From NCBI GenBank assembly GCA_964369605.1, contig CAYJFD010000001.1, positions 124,001 through 188,000 on the forward strand: a stretch of DNA of 64,000 nt, given 5' to 3'. Below are positions 9,141-17,836 of this stretch, piece after piece. Under the pieces are notes generated by a model. The model made no database searches, had not been told where the DNA came from, and saw nothing but the letters and a program-made list of their open reading frames with translations. This stretch comes from CAYJFD01 sp964369605 (GTDB lineage Bacteria > Bacteroidota > Bacteroidia > Bacteroidales > UBA932). The position numbers were made by a program, and so were the translations under genes. Every line of letters begins with the position of its first letter. Positions within the stretch are counted from its first letter, which is position 1.

Positions 9141-10540
9141 ATTTCTTTACGAAGTCTAGCGATAGGGATATTTAATTGCTCCCTATATTTTGCGATAGTT
9201 CTACGAGCTACCTTATAACCTTTTTGTGATAGAAGGTTAACTAGCTCTTCATCAGTATAAGGAGCGCTCTTATTCTCTTCTCCTATGATGTTTGAGAGTG
9301 CTACCTTTATTTCTCTAGTTGAGACCTCTTCACCACTTTCGTTTTTTAGTCCCTCTGAGAAGAAGAACTTTAGTGGGAAAATACCAAAGTGAGTCTGGAT
9401 GTATTTACTATTTACAACTCTGGAAATCGTCGAAATATCTAGATTAGTAGCCTCTGCTATATTTTTTAGGACCATAGGCTTTAGTTTTGTTTCATCTCCG
9501 TCGATGAAGTATTCACTTTGATATTCGATGATTTCACTCATAGTTCTATAAAGAGTGTCGTATCTTTGGTTTACGGCGTCAATAAACCCCTTTGCTGATT
9601 CTATTTTCTTTTTGATGAATGTTATGGCATCTCTACCTTCTCGCGTTTGCTTGTTTGATGCCTCAAGTAGAGTTTGTGCATATTTTCTATTTATACGAAG
9701 CTCAGGAATGGAGAAATTAGGAAGAGATAATATTAGTTCCCCATCTCTAAACTCAAGAATAAAATCTGGATTGACGTGTTGAACCTGCTCAGTATAGGAG
9801 TCATCGACTTGCCCACCAGGTCTAGGGTTTAAGTGGATTATTTCATCTATGGCGTCACGTAATTCCTCATTGTCTATGCCGAGACGCTGACTTATCTTGT
9901 CGTAATGTTTTTTTGTGAATTCTGGAAAGTAATTCTCAAGGATTAATATAGCAGTGCTGCGACTATCGCTATGCGCCAGATGAGATAACTGTAGTAGAAG
10001 GCATTCTCTTAGGTTTCTAGCTCCTATACCTACTGGTTCAAATTCCTGAATTACTTTTAATATTCTTTCGCATTCATCGTCTGTAGTCTCAATATTAAGC
10101 CTAAAGGCGATATCATCCGTAATGGAACTCAGGTCCCTTCTAAGGTAACCATCGTTATCAAGACTTCCGATAATGAATTTCGCGATCATCAAGTCGTCTC
10201 CCTTCAGGTGAGTGTAGCCAAGTTGCATAAGCAAGCTTTGGTGAAAGCTTTCTTTTGCGGAGAACATACTGTGTTGAGGCTTTATATCCTTGCTATAATT
10301 ATTGACATGTAATTTATAACTAGGAGTATTGTCTTCGAAACTAGGGTCATTGATAGATATGTTCTTTGCTCCCTCGTCTATATTGCTAGATTCTTTTTCG
10401 TCAAGAATTGGGTTTTCTTCTAGTTCTTTTTGGATACGCTGTTCCAACTCCAGAGTCGTTAATTCAAGAAGTTTTATCTTTTGAATTTGCAGTGGAGACA
10501 AACTTTGCTGGAGTTTTTGCTGTAATCCTTGTTTCAACAT
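9137..10540 (-). CDS. rpoN: RNA polymerase sigma-54 factor
   Basis: 467 residues in the classical three-part order: region I with LKQGLQQKLQQSLSPLQIQKIKLLE (about 2-26) and LEQRIQKELEENP, an acidic region II (about 45-85), a core-binding domain, a helix-turn-helix, and the C-terminal RPON box VARRTIAKYRE. It directs transcription from -24/-12 promoters with enhancer-binding ATPases. The ATG is preceded, with a 4-nt gap, by a TATCTTTG -7 box. The 3' end overlaps upp by 4 bases. Confidence 0.96.
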   Translation of the reverse strand: MLKQGLQQKLQQSLSPLQIQKIKLLELTTLELEQRIQKELEENPILDEKESSNIDEGAKNISINDPSFEDNTPSYKLHVNNYSKDIKPQHSMFSAKESFHQSLLMQLGYTHLKGDDLMIAKFIIGSLDNDGYLRRDLSSITDDIAFRLNIETTDDECERILKVIQEFEPVGIGARNLRECLLLQLSHLAHSDSRSTAILILENYFPEFTKKHYDKISQRLGIDNEELRDAIDEIIHLNPRPGGQVDDSYTEQVQHVNPDFILEFRDGELILSLPNFSIPELRINRKYAQTLLEASNKQTREGRDAITFIKKKIESAKGFIDAVNQRYDTLYRTMSEIIEYQSEYFIDGDETKLKPMVLKNIAEATNLDISTISRVVNSKYIQTHFGIFPLKFFFSEGLKNESGEEVSTREIKVALSNIIGEENKSAPYTDEELVNLLSQKGYKVARRTIAKYREQLNIPIARLRKEI

Positions 10541-10544
10541 AGCG

Positions 10545-10571
10545 CAAAGATATAATTTTTCTGTAAATTTG
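10545..10571. promoter_or_regulatory. Divergent -7 boxes between rpoN and the acyltransferase gene
   Basis: On the minus strand TATCTTTG (10552-10545) lies 4 nt before the rpoN ATG. On the plus strand TAAATTTG (10564-10571) lies 21 nt before the acyltransferase ATG at 10593. Only 11 bases separate the two boxes, so the two promoters must overlap and may compete for polymerase. Confidence 0.6.
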
Positions 10572-10592
10572 CACGGAATATATATTTAATCT

Positions 10593-11417
10593 ATGGAAGA
10601 AAAGAAAATATTATCAGTAGATATCGAAAGTGTTATCAAAAATAAGTCCAAGGGAAAGGTAAAAGTCCCTAGATTGATAATCAATTGGTTAAAAAGGATT
10701 ATACACCAAAATGATATAAATGGATTCTTAAAAGATAGCCATGGGAAGGTCGGAAAGGAGTTTTTAGAGGCTTCCTTTAAATTTTTATCAGTGTCATATA
10801 AAGTCCACGGAGGTGAAAATTTGGATCCTAATGGCCGCTATGTTTTTGTCTCAAATCATCCACTAGGGGGATTGGACGGTATGATAGTAGCGGATTATAT
10901 ATGTGAACATTATGGGAATGTTCGCATATTATCTAATGATCTTTTAACTGTGCTAGACCCTGTGCTTCCATTCTTTATCCCAATCAATAAATATGGAAGC
11001 GTAAGCTCGGATACAGCAAAGAGGATTAATGATGAATTTAATTCAGATCTACAAATATTAAATTTCCCAGCTGGAATGTGTTCTAGGTTAATAAAAGGAG
11101 AGATTCAGGACTTAAAGTGGACAAGGACGTTTGCGAAGAAAGCTCTTGATTCAAAGAGGGATATTGTCCCTATCTTTTTTGATAGTCGAAACTCTATGTT
11201 TTTTCTAAGACTAGCTCAGCTAAGAAATTTCTTGGGAATAAAGTTTAATATAGAGACTATTTTTCTTGTAGATGAGATGTTTAAGAAAAAAAATGTTAAC
11301 TTTGAATTTTATATAGGCGATATAATACCGCACTCTCAACTGGCAGAAGGAAGCATAAATAGTTGGGTGGAAGAAATCCGAAAGAAGTGTTATTCCCTAA
11401 ATCCAAAAAGAAAGTAA
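10593..11417 (+). CDS. PlsC-like O-acyltransferase, GlsA/OlsA type
   Basis: 274 residues with the acyltransferase catalytic motif NHPLGGLDG (NHxxxxD) near 88-95 and a downstream FPAGMCSR segment in the place of the EGTRS-type motif. In Bacteroides an O-acyltransferase of this kind (GlsA) works with the GNAT N-acyltransferase GlsB to make glycine lipids and the flavolipin-type serine lipids; here the next gene is just such a GNAT protein, two bases downstream. The GlsA assignment rests on this pairing and on memory of the family, not on a search. Confidence 0.75.
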   Translation: MEEKKILSVDIESVIKNKSKGKVKVPRLIINWLKRIIHQNDINGFLKDSHGKVGKEFLEASFKFLSVSYKVHGGENLDPNGRYVFVSNHPLGGLDGMIVADYICEHYGNVRILSNDLLTVLDPVLPFFIPINKYGSVSSDTAKRINDEFNSDLQILNFPAGMCSRLIKGEIQDLKWTRTFAKKALDSKRDIVPIFFDSRNSMFFLRLAQLRNFLGIKFNIETIFLVDEMFKKKNVNFEFYIGDIIPHSQLAEGSINSWVEEIRKKCYSLNPKRK

Positions 11418-11419
11418 AG

Positions 11420-12364
11420 ATGGAACAGATTATTAACCCAGTAGAACGTGCACTTATTGTCAGTGAGTTGACTCATGATAAACTGTTGCGAAAATCAAGA
11501 AAAGGAGATAATGAAATATATGTTGTAAATATTCATAATGCTCCAAATACTCTAAGAGAAATAGGAAGACTTAGAGAATTGACCTTTCGTGCCTCAGGTG
11601 GCGGAACCGACAAAGCTTTAGATTTAGATACCTTCGATATAGATGAAGAATACGCTTATGAACAGCTGATAGTTTGGGATCCTTCTGTTAAAGAGATAAT
11701 AGGGGGATATAGGTATATATTAGGTTGGAAGCTATCTGACAGAAAAAAACTTGCATCAGCAGAGTTGTTTCACCATTCAGATAATTTTATGAAGGAATAT
11801 TCTTCTTATTCAATAGAATTAGGGCGCTCTTTTGTCCAGCCTGATTATCAAGGGATTAAAAAGAATCCAAAAAGTCTTTACGCATTAGATAATCTTTGGG
11901 ATGGATTAGGAGCCTTGATAAAAAGATATCCTCAGTGTAAATATTTTATAGGAAAGGTAACGATGTATGAGCATTATAATGTAGATGCTCGAAATATACT
12001 ACTGAACTATCTTAATATCTATTTTGGAGATAGAGAAGAATTGATCACTCCTATAGAAGCTCTTTCTTATTCTCAAGGAGAAGAGAGATATACAAAAATG
12101 TTTGAAGGTCAGAATTTTAAAGAGGCCTATAAGACTTTACAGAAAGAAGTTAAGACCTATGGTGAATTTATTCCACCGCTAATTAATTCGTATATGTGTT
12201 TGTCTGATACTATGAAAGTTTTCGGTACAGCTATAAATCACGAATTTGGTCAGGTGGAAGAAACTGGTATTATGATTACTATAAAAGATATTTACGATGA
12301 CAAACTAGATAGGTATCTTATCTCTATTACAGAGGAAGATATGCAGTCTAGTTGGTGGAAATAG
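11420..12364 (+). CDS. GNAT-fold N-acyltransferase, GlsB/OlsB type
   Basis: Protein of 314 residues from the ATG at 11420 (two bases after the previous stop; the frame is open a little further upstream). It carries LRELTFRASGGGTDKALDLDTFD and YSIELGRSFVQPDYQG, characteristic of the OlsB/hemolysin-like acetyltransferase family, which transfers 3-hydroxyacyl chains from ACP to an amino acid. With the preceding PlsC-type gene it forms a two-step aminolipid pathway. A fused version of the same two activities lies at 44742-46559. Its 3' end overlaps the convergent SPOR gene by 17 bases. Confidence 0.8.
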   Translation: MEQIINPVERALIVSELTHDKLLRKSRKGDNEIYVVNIHNAPNTLREIGRLRELTFRASGGGTDKALDLDTFDIDEEYAYEQLIVWDPSVKEIIGGYRYILGWKLSDRKKLASAELFHHSDNFMKEYSSYSIELGRSFVQPDYQGIKKNPKSLYALDNLWDGLGALIKRYPQCKYFIGKVTMYEHYNVDARNILLNYLNIYFGDREELITPIEALSYSQGEERYTKMFEGQNFKEAYKTLQKEVKTYGEFIPPLINSYMCLSDTMKVFGTAINHEFGQVEETGIMITIKDIYDDKLDRYLISITEEDMQSSWWK

Positions 12365-12962
12365 CTTCTTGAACCAAGAATACAGAAGGGAAGTCTTTCT
12401 TCAGAACATCCTGCATTTTTAAAGCACTACTTTTGCTTTGGAAGTCTCCTACGGATACTCTCCAATAAGGATTATCATATACTCTAACTACTGGAATATC
12501 TGGGTACTTTTCTTTAAATGCCAGTTCTATTTCTTCAGATTCATTTCTTGCAGATTGCCTATTGTTAAAGAATATACGAAGTCTATATGTTTGTACTTTT
12601 TTAGTACTATTCTTTTCAATATGCATAAGCATAGCAGATCTTAGAGAATCTGGAGCTTTGACATTCATTTTTAAAGAATCCACTAAACTCTCATACTTTG
12701 CAGTAAGGCTTTCAGGCTCTAAAAGTAATTTTGCTAAAGAGTCCAAATATAGAGAGTCCAAGTAAAGAGAATCTATGTTGAGCGAGTCTGTAAATAGAGA
12801 GTCCAGATAAGTCGAGTCAATAAATTTAATAGTATCGTCAAGGCTTATTGTTTCAATAAAACGTAAAGTGTCTTTTTGTCCTTGAGGCTGAGCTTTGATA
12901 AAAAAGCTACTCAAGATAGAGCATGTTAGAAGGACTAAAACTTTTGTTGTGATATTCTTCAT
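12348..12962 (-). CDS. Secreted SPOR-like envelope protein with DSLYLDS repeats
   Basis: 204 residues with an N-terminal signal peptide (about 1-24), a low-complexity region (about 45-80) of repeated D-S-x-x-x/L-D-S-L units, and a C-terminal SPOR-like domain (about 120-200) containing YRLRIFFNNRQSARNES and PYWRVSVGDF. SPOR domains bind denuded glycan strands at division septa; whether this divergent copy does so is inference. It is 3 bases downstream of the LEA-type gene and likely cotranscribed with it. Confidence 0.75.
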   Translation of the reverse strand: MKNITTKVLVLLTCSILSSFFIKAQPQGQKDTLRFIETISLDDTIKFIDSTYLDSLFTDSLNIDSLYLDSLYLDSLAKLLLEPESLTAKYESLVDSLKMNVKAPDSLRSAMLMHIEKNSTKKVQTYRLRIFFNNRQSARNESEEIELAFKEKYPDIPVVRVYDNPYWRVSVGDFQSKSSALKMQDVLKKDFPSVFLVQEAISTN

Positions 12963-12965
12963 TTT

Positions 12966-13433
12966 TTAGTTGTCTATAGAATTTAGTAGCTCCTCTAGTG
13001 TTATATCCTTCAGCTTCATTTTTCTCTTAAGTCCAGAACTTGTTTCAACTATAGCTTCTCCATTTATAATAAAGTTAGACATATCCCAACTATCTATATT
13101 TAAGCCTATTGACATTAGTATCATAGGATTTGTAAGCTTAATATCAACTTCTACGTCTGCTTGCGATGTGCTTTTTGGAGGGACAGAAGCTTTGTCTGTT
13201 AATCTAAACTCAGCAAACTCTTGATCTCCTTCACTTAGTGTTCCGCTAAGGTCGGAAAGGTATAGAGTTTTATTAGTCGGGTTATCTACCTCCACATCAA
13301 AGGAAATCATAGCTTTAGATGTGCTTTGAAGAGAGAATGCCTTTAACTCTACGGAGTTAATAATAACGTCCCTATAACTAGAGCAAGAGCTAAAAGCAAC
13401 AAGGATGGAGAGTAGAAATAAAATTCGTTTCAT
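12966..13433 (-). CDS. LEA type 2-like lipoprotein
   Basis: 155 residues with a lipoprotein signal ending FSSC (Cys17). The body resembles the LEA_2/WHy immunoglobulin-like fold: SFDVEVDNPTNKTLYLSDL and SQADVEVDIKLTNP fit the alternating strand pattern. Function unknown; such lipoproteins are common in Bacteroidetes envelopes. A TATCTTTG -7 box lies on the minus strand at 13460-13467. Confidence 0.7.
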   Translation of the reverse strand: MKRILFLLSILVAFSSCSSYRDVIINSVELKAFSLQSTSKAMISFDVEVDNPTNKTLYLSDLSGTLSEGDQEFAEFRLTDKASVPPKSTSQADVEVDIKLTNPMILMSIGLNIDSWDMSNFIINGEAIVETSSGLKRKMKLKDITLEELLNSIDN

Positions 13434-13476
13434 AATAAATGATGTCTTACATTTAGCTACAAAGATATAAAATATT

Positions 13477-13484
13477 TATATTTG
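13477..13484 (+). promoter_or_regulatory. -7 box of miaB, 4 nt before the start codon
   Basis: TATATTTG is followed by CACT and then the miaB ATG at 13489. The same arrangement is seen at ruvX, rpoN, ksgA and the pabA-like gene. Confidence 0.6.
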
Positions 13485-13488
13485 CACT

Positions 13489-14823
13489 ATGATTAAGAAA
13501 AAAGTGTTCATAGAAACTTATGGTTGCCAGATGAATGTTTATGATAGTGAGCTCGCTGTCTCATTTTTAGTAAACGCTGGATACCAAAGAACAGAAGACA
13601 TAGGACAAGCAGATGTTATACTCGTAAATACTTGCTCTATCAGAGAAAATGCCGAGCAGCGAGTATTTGGAAGACTAGATCGCTTCCTTCAAGAAAAGAA
13701 GAAGAGAAACTTAGTAGTAGGGGTTCTTGGCTGTATGGCCGAAAGAATTCAAGATAAACTCTTCGAGCACCAAGCTGTTGATCTAGTGATCGGACCAGAC
13801 TCATATAGAGAACTATTAAATTTAACCCAAAAGGCTGAACAGAAAGGGAAGCAGATAGATGTGGAATTATCAGTAGATGAAACATACGCAGATGTAGAGC
13901 CTATAAGAATGGATAAAAATGGAGTGACATCATTTATATCGATAATGAGAGGTTGTAATAATATGTGTACCTACTGTATTGTACCCTATGTGAGAGGTCG
14001 TGAGAGGAGTAGGGACCCACATACGATAGTAAAGGAGGCAAGGCATTTATTTGATAGTGGATACAGAGAGGTTTGTTTGCTTGGTCAGAATGTAGACTCG
14101 TATAATTGGATAAACCCAGATAACGCAAATGAGCAAGTAGACTTCTCCCAGTTAATAGAGTTGGTAGCTCAAGTCAATCCTTTATTAAGGGTGCGTTTTT
14201 CGACATCTCATCCAAAAGATATGGGAAATGCTGTACTTTATTCTATGGCTATGTATTCTAATATATGCACTCATATTCATCTTCCAGTGCAGTCAGGCAG
14301 TGATAGAATGCTAGAGAAAATGAATAGAAAGTATACTAGAGAAAAATATTTAGAGAGAGTAAATAAAATAAGAGAGATAATACCGAATGCCTGTATAACA
14401 ACTGATATAATAGCTGGTTTTTGCTCCGAAACCGAAGAAGATCACCAAGACACAATTAGCTTGATGAAAGAAGTTCAATATGATTCAGCTTTTATGTTTC
14501 AGTATTCAACAAGGCCAAATACTATAGCTGCACGAAGATTTGAAGATGATGTTACCCCTGAGGTGAAAAATAGAAGGCTTAATGAAATAATTGAACTTCA
14601 AAATAAGATATCACATGATAGTAATCAAAAAGATATAGGAAAGGTATTTGAAGTTTTAATCGAAGGAGTCTCTAAGAGAAATGAGGAAGAGCTACTAGGA
14701 AGAACTTCAGGAAATAAAGCGTGTATTTTCCCAGGAGAAGGTCACAAATTAGGAGATTATGTGAGGGTGAAAATAGAGAGGGCCAGCTCTGCGACTCTAA
14801 TAGGAAAAATTATTAACGACTAA
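13489..14823 (+). CDS. miaB: tRNA-2-methylthio-N6-dimethylallyladenosine synthase MiaB
   Basis: Radical SAM methylthiotransferase that adds the 2-methylthio group to i6A37 of tRNA. 444 residues in the usual order: UPF0004 domain with ETYGCQMNVYDSE, NTCSIRENAEQ and GVLGCMAERIQ supplying the three cysteines of the auxiliary cluster; radical SAM CNNMCTYCIVPYVRG (about 157-171); C-terminal TRAM domain. GRERSR after the cluster supports MiaB rather than RimO. Confidence 0.96.
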   Translation: MIKKKVFIETYGCQMNVYDSELAVSFLVNAGYQRTEDIGQADVILVNTCSIRENAEQRVFGRLDRFLQEKKKRNLVVGVLGCMAERIQDKLFEHQAVDLVIGPDSYRELLNLTQKAEQKGKQIDVELSVDETYADVEPIRMDKNGVTSFISIMRGCNNMCTYCIVPYVRGRERSRDPHTIVKEARHLFDSGYREVCLLGQNVDSYNWINPDNANEQVDFSQLIELVAQVNPLLRVRFSTSHPKDMGNAVLYSMAMYSNICTHIHLPVQSGSDRMLEKMNRKYTREKYLERVNKIREIIPNACITTDIIAGFCSETEEDHQDTISLMKEVQYDSAFMFQYSTRPNTIAARRFEDDVTPEVKNRRLNEIIELQNKISHDSNQKDIGKVFEVLIEGVSKRNEEELLGRTSGNKACIFPGEGHKLGDYVRVKIERASSATLIGKIIND

Positions 14824-14833
14824 AATATAAGTT

Positions 14834-15241
14834 ATGACAAAAATGAGAACCCTTTACACAGGAAACCTTAGGACGGAGATAGAACATCTTCAGTCGGGAA
14901 ATAAGATAATTACAGATGCACCTTTAGATAATAATGGAAAGGGCGAATTCTTTTCTCCAACTGACTTATTTGCGTCTTCATTAGGATCTTGTATTCTTAC
15001 TATTATGGCGATGTCTGCTGAGAGTCGTGGCTTCTCTATAGAAGGAACCTCACTAGAGATAGAAAAAGTGATGTCTGCAAATCCTCGTAGAGTAGCAGAG
15101 ATACATATAGATATAAATTTCCCAGAAGGAAACTCCTTTACAGACAGTCAAAAAAGGCTATTAGAATCAGCAGCCTCAAGTTGTCCAGTAGCAAATAGCC
15201 TGCACCCTGAAATAAAAAAGGTGATTAACTATAATTACTAG
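14834..15241 (+). CDS. OsmC/Ohr family protein
   Basis: 135 residues with the OsmC fold. A central SPTDLFASSLGSCILTIMAMSAESRG carries the first reactive cysteine, and AASSCPVANSLHP near the C-terminus carries the second, the pair used for peroxide or persulfide chemistry. The ATG at 14843 is an alternative start. It lies 10 bases after miaB and is probably cotranscribed. Confidence 0.88.
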   Translation: MTKMRTLYTGNLRTEIEHLQSGNKIITDAPLDNNGKGEFFSPTDLFASSLGSCILTIMAMSAESRGFSIEGTSLEIEKVMSANPRRVAEIHIDINFPEGNSFTDSQKRLLESAASSCPVANSLHPEIKKVINYNY

Positions 15242-15304
15242 AATAAGTTGCTATCGCCTTAAATACGATGTCCCTCTGTAAAGTTTTGAATACTAGTTGT
15301 TTGA

Positions 15305-15333
15305 AAAAAGACTATCCTAAGGATAGTCTTTTT
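15305..15333. terminator. Bidirectional terminator between the OsmC gene and cysS
   Basis: A perfect 13-bp hairpin, AAAAAGACTATCC (15305-15317) / GGATAGTCTTTTT (15321-15333) with loop TAA. The A and T runs are inside the stem, so it can end transcription from both convergent genes. Confidence 0.92.
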
Positions 15334-15368
15334 GTATGTAGCTGAAAATCAATTCGATACGCTAGGAC

Positions 15369-16841
15369 TTAGAATGTCCATTCGGCGCCATCTTTTGTGT
15401 CTTTAATTTGAATTCCTATTTCGCTGAGTTTATCTCTGATTAAATCGCTAGTCGCAAAGTCTTTGTTAGATTTAGCTACCTTTCTTATGTCAATAATCAT
15501 ATCCATAAGACCTCCTATGATATTCTCTGCTCCTGAAGCATTACTCTCATCACAAAGTCCTAGTACATTAGGAATAAAATCAAGCATAAGGTAATCTAGC
15601 ACTTCCTTGTCTTTAGTACTTAGAGTTATTTGCTTGTCTTTAGCTTGATTTATGAACTTAACCGCTTCAAAAAGATGCGATAGAGCAATAGGGGTATTCA
15701 AATCATCGCAGATCGCGGTAATAACCTTGTCTTTTAAGGAAGTAATTTCTTCCTTATCGCTAGCCTTATCAGATGCCGTTAATTTACTTAAATCTTTTGC
15801 TGCTTGAATCATTCTTAGGTAGCCTTTTTCTGAAGCCTTAAGGGCCTCATTACTAAAGTCAAGTGTGCTACGGTAATGTGCTTGTAATATAAAGAAGCGA
15901 ATAGTCATAGGGGAGTATGCTTGCTCAAGCAACTCATGTTCTCCATTAAATAATTCCATCATAGTGATGAAATTACCAAGAGATTTACCCATCTTCTTAC
16001 CATTAATGGTAATCATATTATTATGCATCCAATATTTTGCACCACCTTGCCCGCTTCTAACTGTATTCTGTGCAAGCTCACATTCGTGGTGAGGGAACTG
16101 TAAGTCCATTCCTCCCCCGTGTATGTCGAAAAACTCTCCAAGATATTTTTCACTCATAACTGAGCATTCAAGATGCCACCCTGGAAATCCGTCACTCCAA
16201 GGAGAAGGCCAGCGCATAATATGTTCTGGTGAAGCTTTTTTCCAAAGAGCGAAGTCGTAAGGATTACGTTTGTCTTGCTGTCCATCAAGAGTTCTAGTGT
16301 TACTGAGCATTTCATCTATGTTTCTACCTGATAGGGCGCCATAGTTATGTTCCTGACAGTATTTATTTATATCAAAGTAAACAGAGCCATTACTTTCATA
16401 AGCAAAGCCCTTGGCTATGATTTTTTCCACTAGGGCTATCTGTTCGATAATGTGTCCAGATGCAGAAGGTTCAATACTAGGAGGGAGAGTGTTTAACATT
16501 CTCATAGCATCGTGATAGATGATAGTGTACTGCTGTACTATCTCCATTGGTTCTAGAGAAAGTAACTTTGCCCTTTTAGAAATTTTATCTTCCCCCTCAT
16601 CAGCGTCGTTTTCTAAGTGCCCAACATCCGTGATATTTCTTACATATCTAACTTTGTTTCCTAAGTGAAGAAAGAGTCTAACTAATACATCGTAAGTGAC
16701 TCCTGGCCTAGCGTGTCCTAAATGAGGATCACTATATACTGTTGGCCCACAAACGTAAAGGCCTAACATTCCATCGTGTACTGCTTCGAACTTTTCTTTA
16801 GTCCTACTAAGAGTGTTGTATAAATAAAAATTTGCTGACAT
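15369..16841 (-). CDS. cysS: Cysteinyl-tRNA synthetase
   Basis: Class I aminoacyl-tRNA synthetase of 490 residues. Visible motifs are GLYVCGPTVYSDPHLGHARP (first zinc Cys and the HIGH-type motif HLGHA), GWHLECS with second zinc Cys, HHECELAQ with zinc His/Glu, and KKMGKSLGN as KMSKS. The C-terminal helical DALR-type region is complete. A TAACTTTG -7 box is on the minus strand at 16862-16869. Confidence 0.96.
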   Translation of the reverse strand: MSANFYLYNTLSRTKEKFEAVHDGMLGLYVCGPTVYSDPHLGHARPGVTYDVLVRLFLHLGNKVRYVRNITDVGHLENDADEGEDKISKRAKLLSLEPMEIVQQYTIIYHDAMRMLNTLPPSIEPSASGHIIEQIALVEKIIAKGFAYESNGSVYFDINKYCQEHNYGALSGRNIDEMLSNTRTLDGQQDKRNPYDFALWKKASPEHIMRWPSPWSDGFPGWHLECSVMSEKYLGEFFDIHGGGMDLQFPHHECELAQNTVRSGQGGAKYWMHNNMITINGKKMGKSLGNFITMMELFNGEHELLEQAYSPMTIRFFILQAHYRSTLDFSNEALKASEKGYLRMIQAAKDLSKLTASDKASDKEEITSLKDKVITAICDDLNTPIALSHLFEAVKFINQAKDKQITLSTKDKEVLDYLMLDFIPNVLGLCDESNASGAENIIGGLMDMIIDIRKVAKSNKDFATSDLIRDKLSEIGIQIKDTKDGAEWTF

Positions 16842-16906
16842 TATCCTATAAATTTAAAGGACAAAGTTAAGGATTTTGTGAATTAGAACAAAGATTCTAT
16901 CACTTT

Positions 16907-17254
16907 TTAGCCACCGTTCGCCTTGTTAAGTTCAACCAGTTCTATTTTGTTTGCGAGTACATCATTGTAATTACGCTCCTGTCCATCAGAACTAGTGTAC
17001 TTATTATTACGCACTCTTCCGACAATAGATAAACATTGCCCCTTCTTAATCAGGTTAAAGTCTAACATCCCTTTGTTGTTCCAAGCTACAATATTGTGCC
17101 AGGTTACCTCCTCTTTTAGTGTGCCGCTTTTATCTTTAAAAGTTTCACTTGTAGCTAGAGAGAACTTAATGACTTTACTTTCTCCCACATCGTTGATTTT
17201 TGGCTCTTGCCCTACATTTCCGATCAATTCGATCTTGTTTAATGAATTTCCCAT
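16907..17254 (-). CDS. ssb: Single-stranded DNA-binding protein, short form
   Basis: 115-residue OB-fold SSB starting MGNSLNKIELIGNVGQEP and containing WHNIVAWN and KKGQCLSIVGRVRNNKY. It ends at LVELNKANGG, without the disordered linker and acidic DDxIPF tail that recruits other replication and repair proteins in typical SSBs. It may therefore be a specialised paralog, with the full-length SSB elsewhere in the genome. It is the gene upstream of cysS on the same strand. Confidence 0.88.
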   Translation of the reverse strand: MGNSLNKIELIGNVGQEPKINDVGESKVIKFSLATSETFKDKSGTLKEEVTWHNIVAWNNKGMLDFNLIKKGQCLSIVGRVRNNKYTSSDGQERNYNDVLANKIELVELNKANGG

Positions 17255-17471
17255 ATTATATTGTTTAAAATTTTACATCACAAAGTAAGGCTAGGAGTGG
17301 GATAGTAGTCGGAAGATATGCGCATATAGTCGCTTATTTTTCATTTGAAAACAGAAAGAAATCAACGTTTTTTTATAAAAAGAAAATAATTCGACCCAAA
17401 GGTAAAAACATAAAGCCTAGTACTAAAACGAATAATTTAATGCGTTAAATTTGATAAAAACAGTAAATGAT

Positions 17472-17825
17472 ATGATAGATGTAAAAAGATGTAAAGAGTG
17501 TGACGGAGTCATAAATGGCAGGTCAGACAAACAATACTGCGATGATATTTGTCGCTCTGCTTATAATAACAAAAGAAACAGAAATCGTTTTTTTGCGATA
17601 CAGGCAGGAAATAAAATTTTAAAAAATAATTATTTGGTATTAGACAAACTCAGTGCCTTGGAGCAGCCCCGTGAATGTATAGAATACATAAATTTAGGCT
17701 TCGATTTCGAATACATTACAGGAATAGAACTTTATCAGGGAAAGATGATGAGAAGATGTTACGATTATTTATACGAACTAACTGAACGTGGCTTGGTTTA
17801 TGTGGTAAAAAAAGATACACCTTAA
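17472..17825 (+). CDS. Small zinc-ribbon protein of unknown function
   Basis: About 117 residues from the ATG at 17472; a TTG at 17451 in frame is a weaker start. The N-terminus has a four-cysteine ribbon: CKECDG followed by DKQYCDDICRSAYNNKRNR, resembling the DUF2116-type zinc ribbons. The C-terminal half has FDFEYITG and MMRRCYDYLYELTERGLVYVVKK, a compact possible winged-helix-like element. Function not recognised. It lies 11 bases before the M3 peptidase gene and probably shares its transcript. Confidence 0.65.
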   Translation: MIDVKRCKECDGVINGRSDKQYCDDICRSAYNNKRNRNRFFAIQAGNKILKNNYLVLDKLSALEQPRECIEYINLGFDFEYITGIELYQGKMMRRCYDYLYELTERGLVYVVKKDTP

Positions 17826-17836
17826 ATATTTGTATT

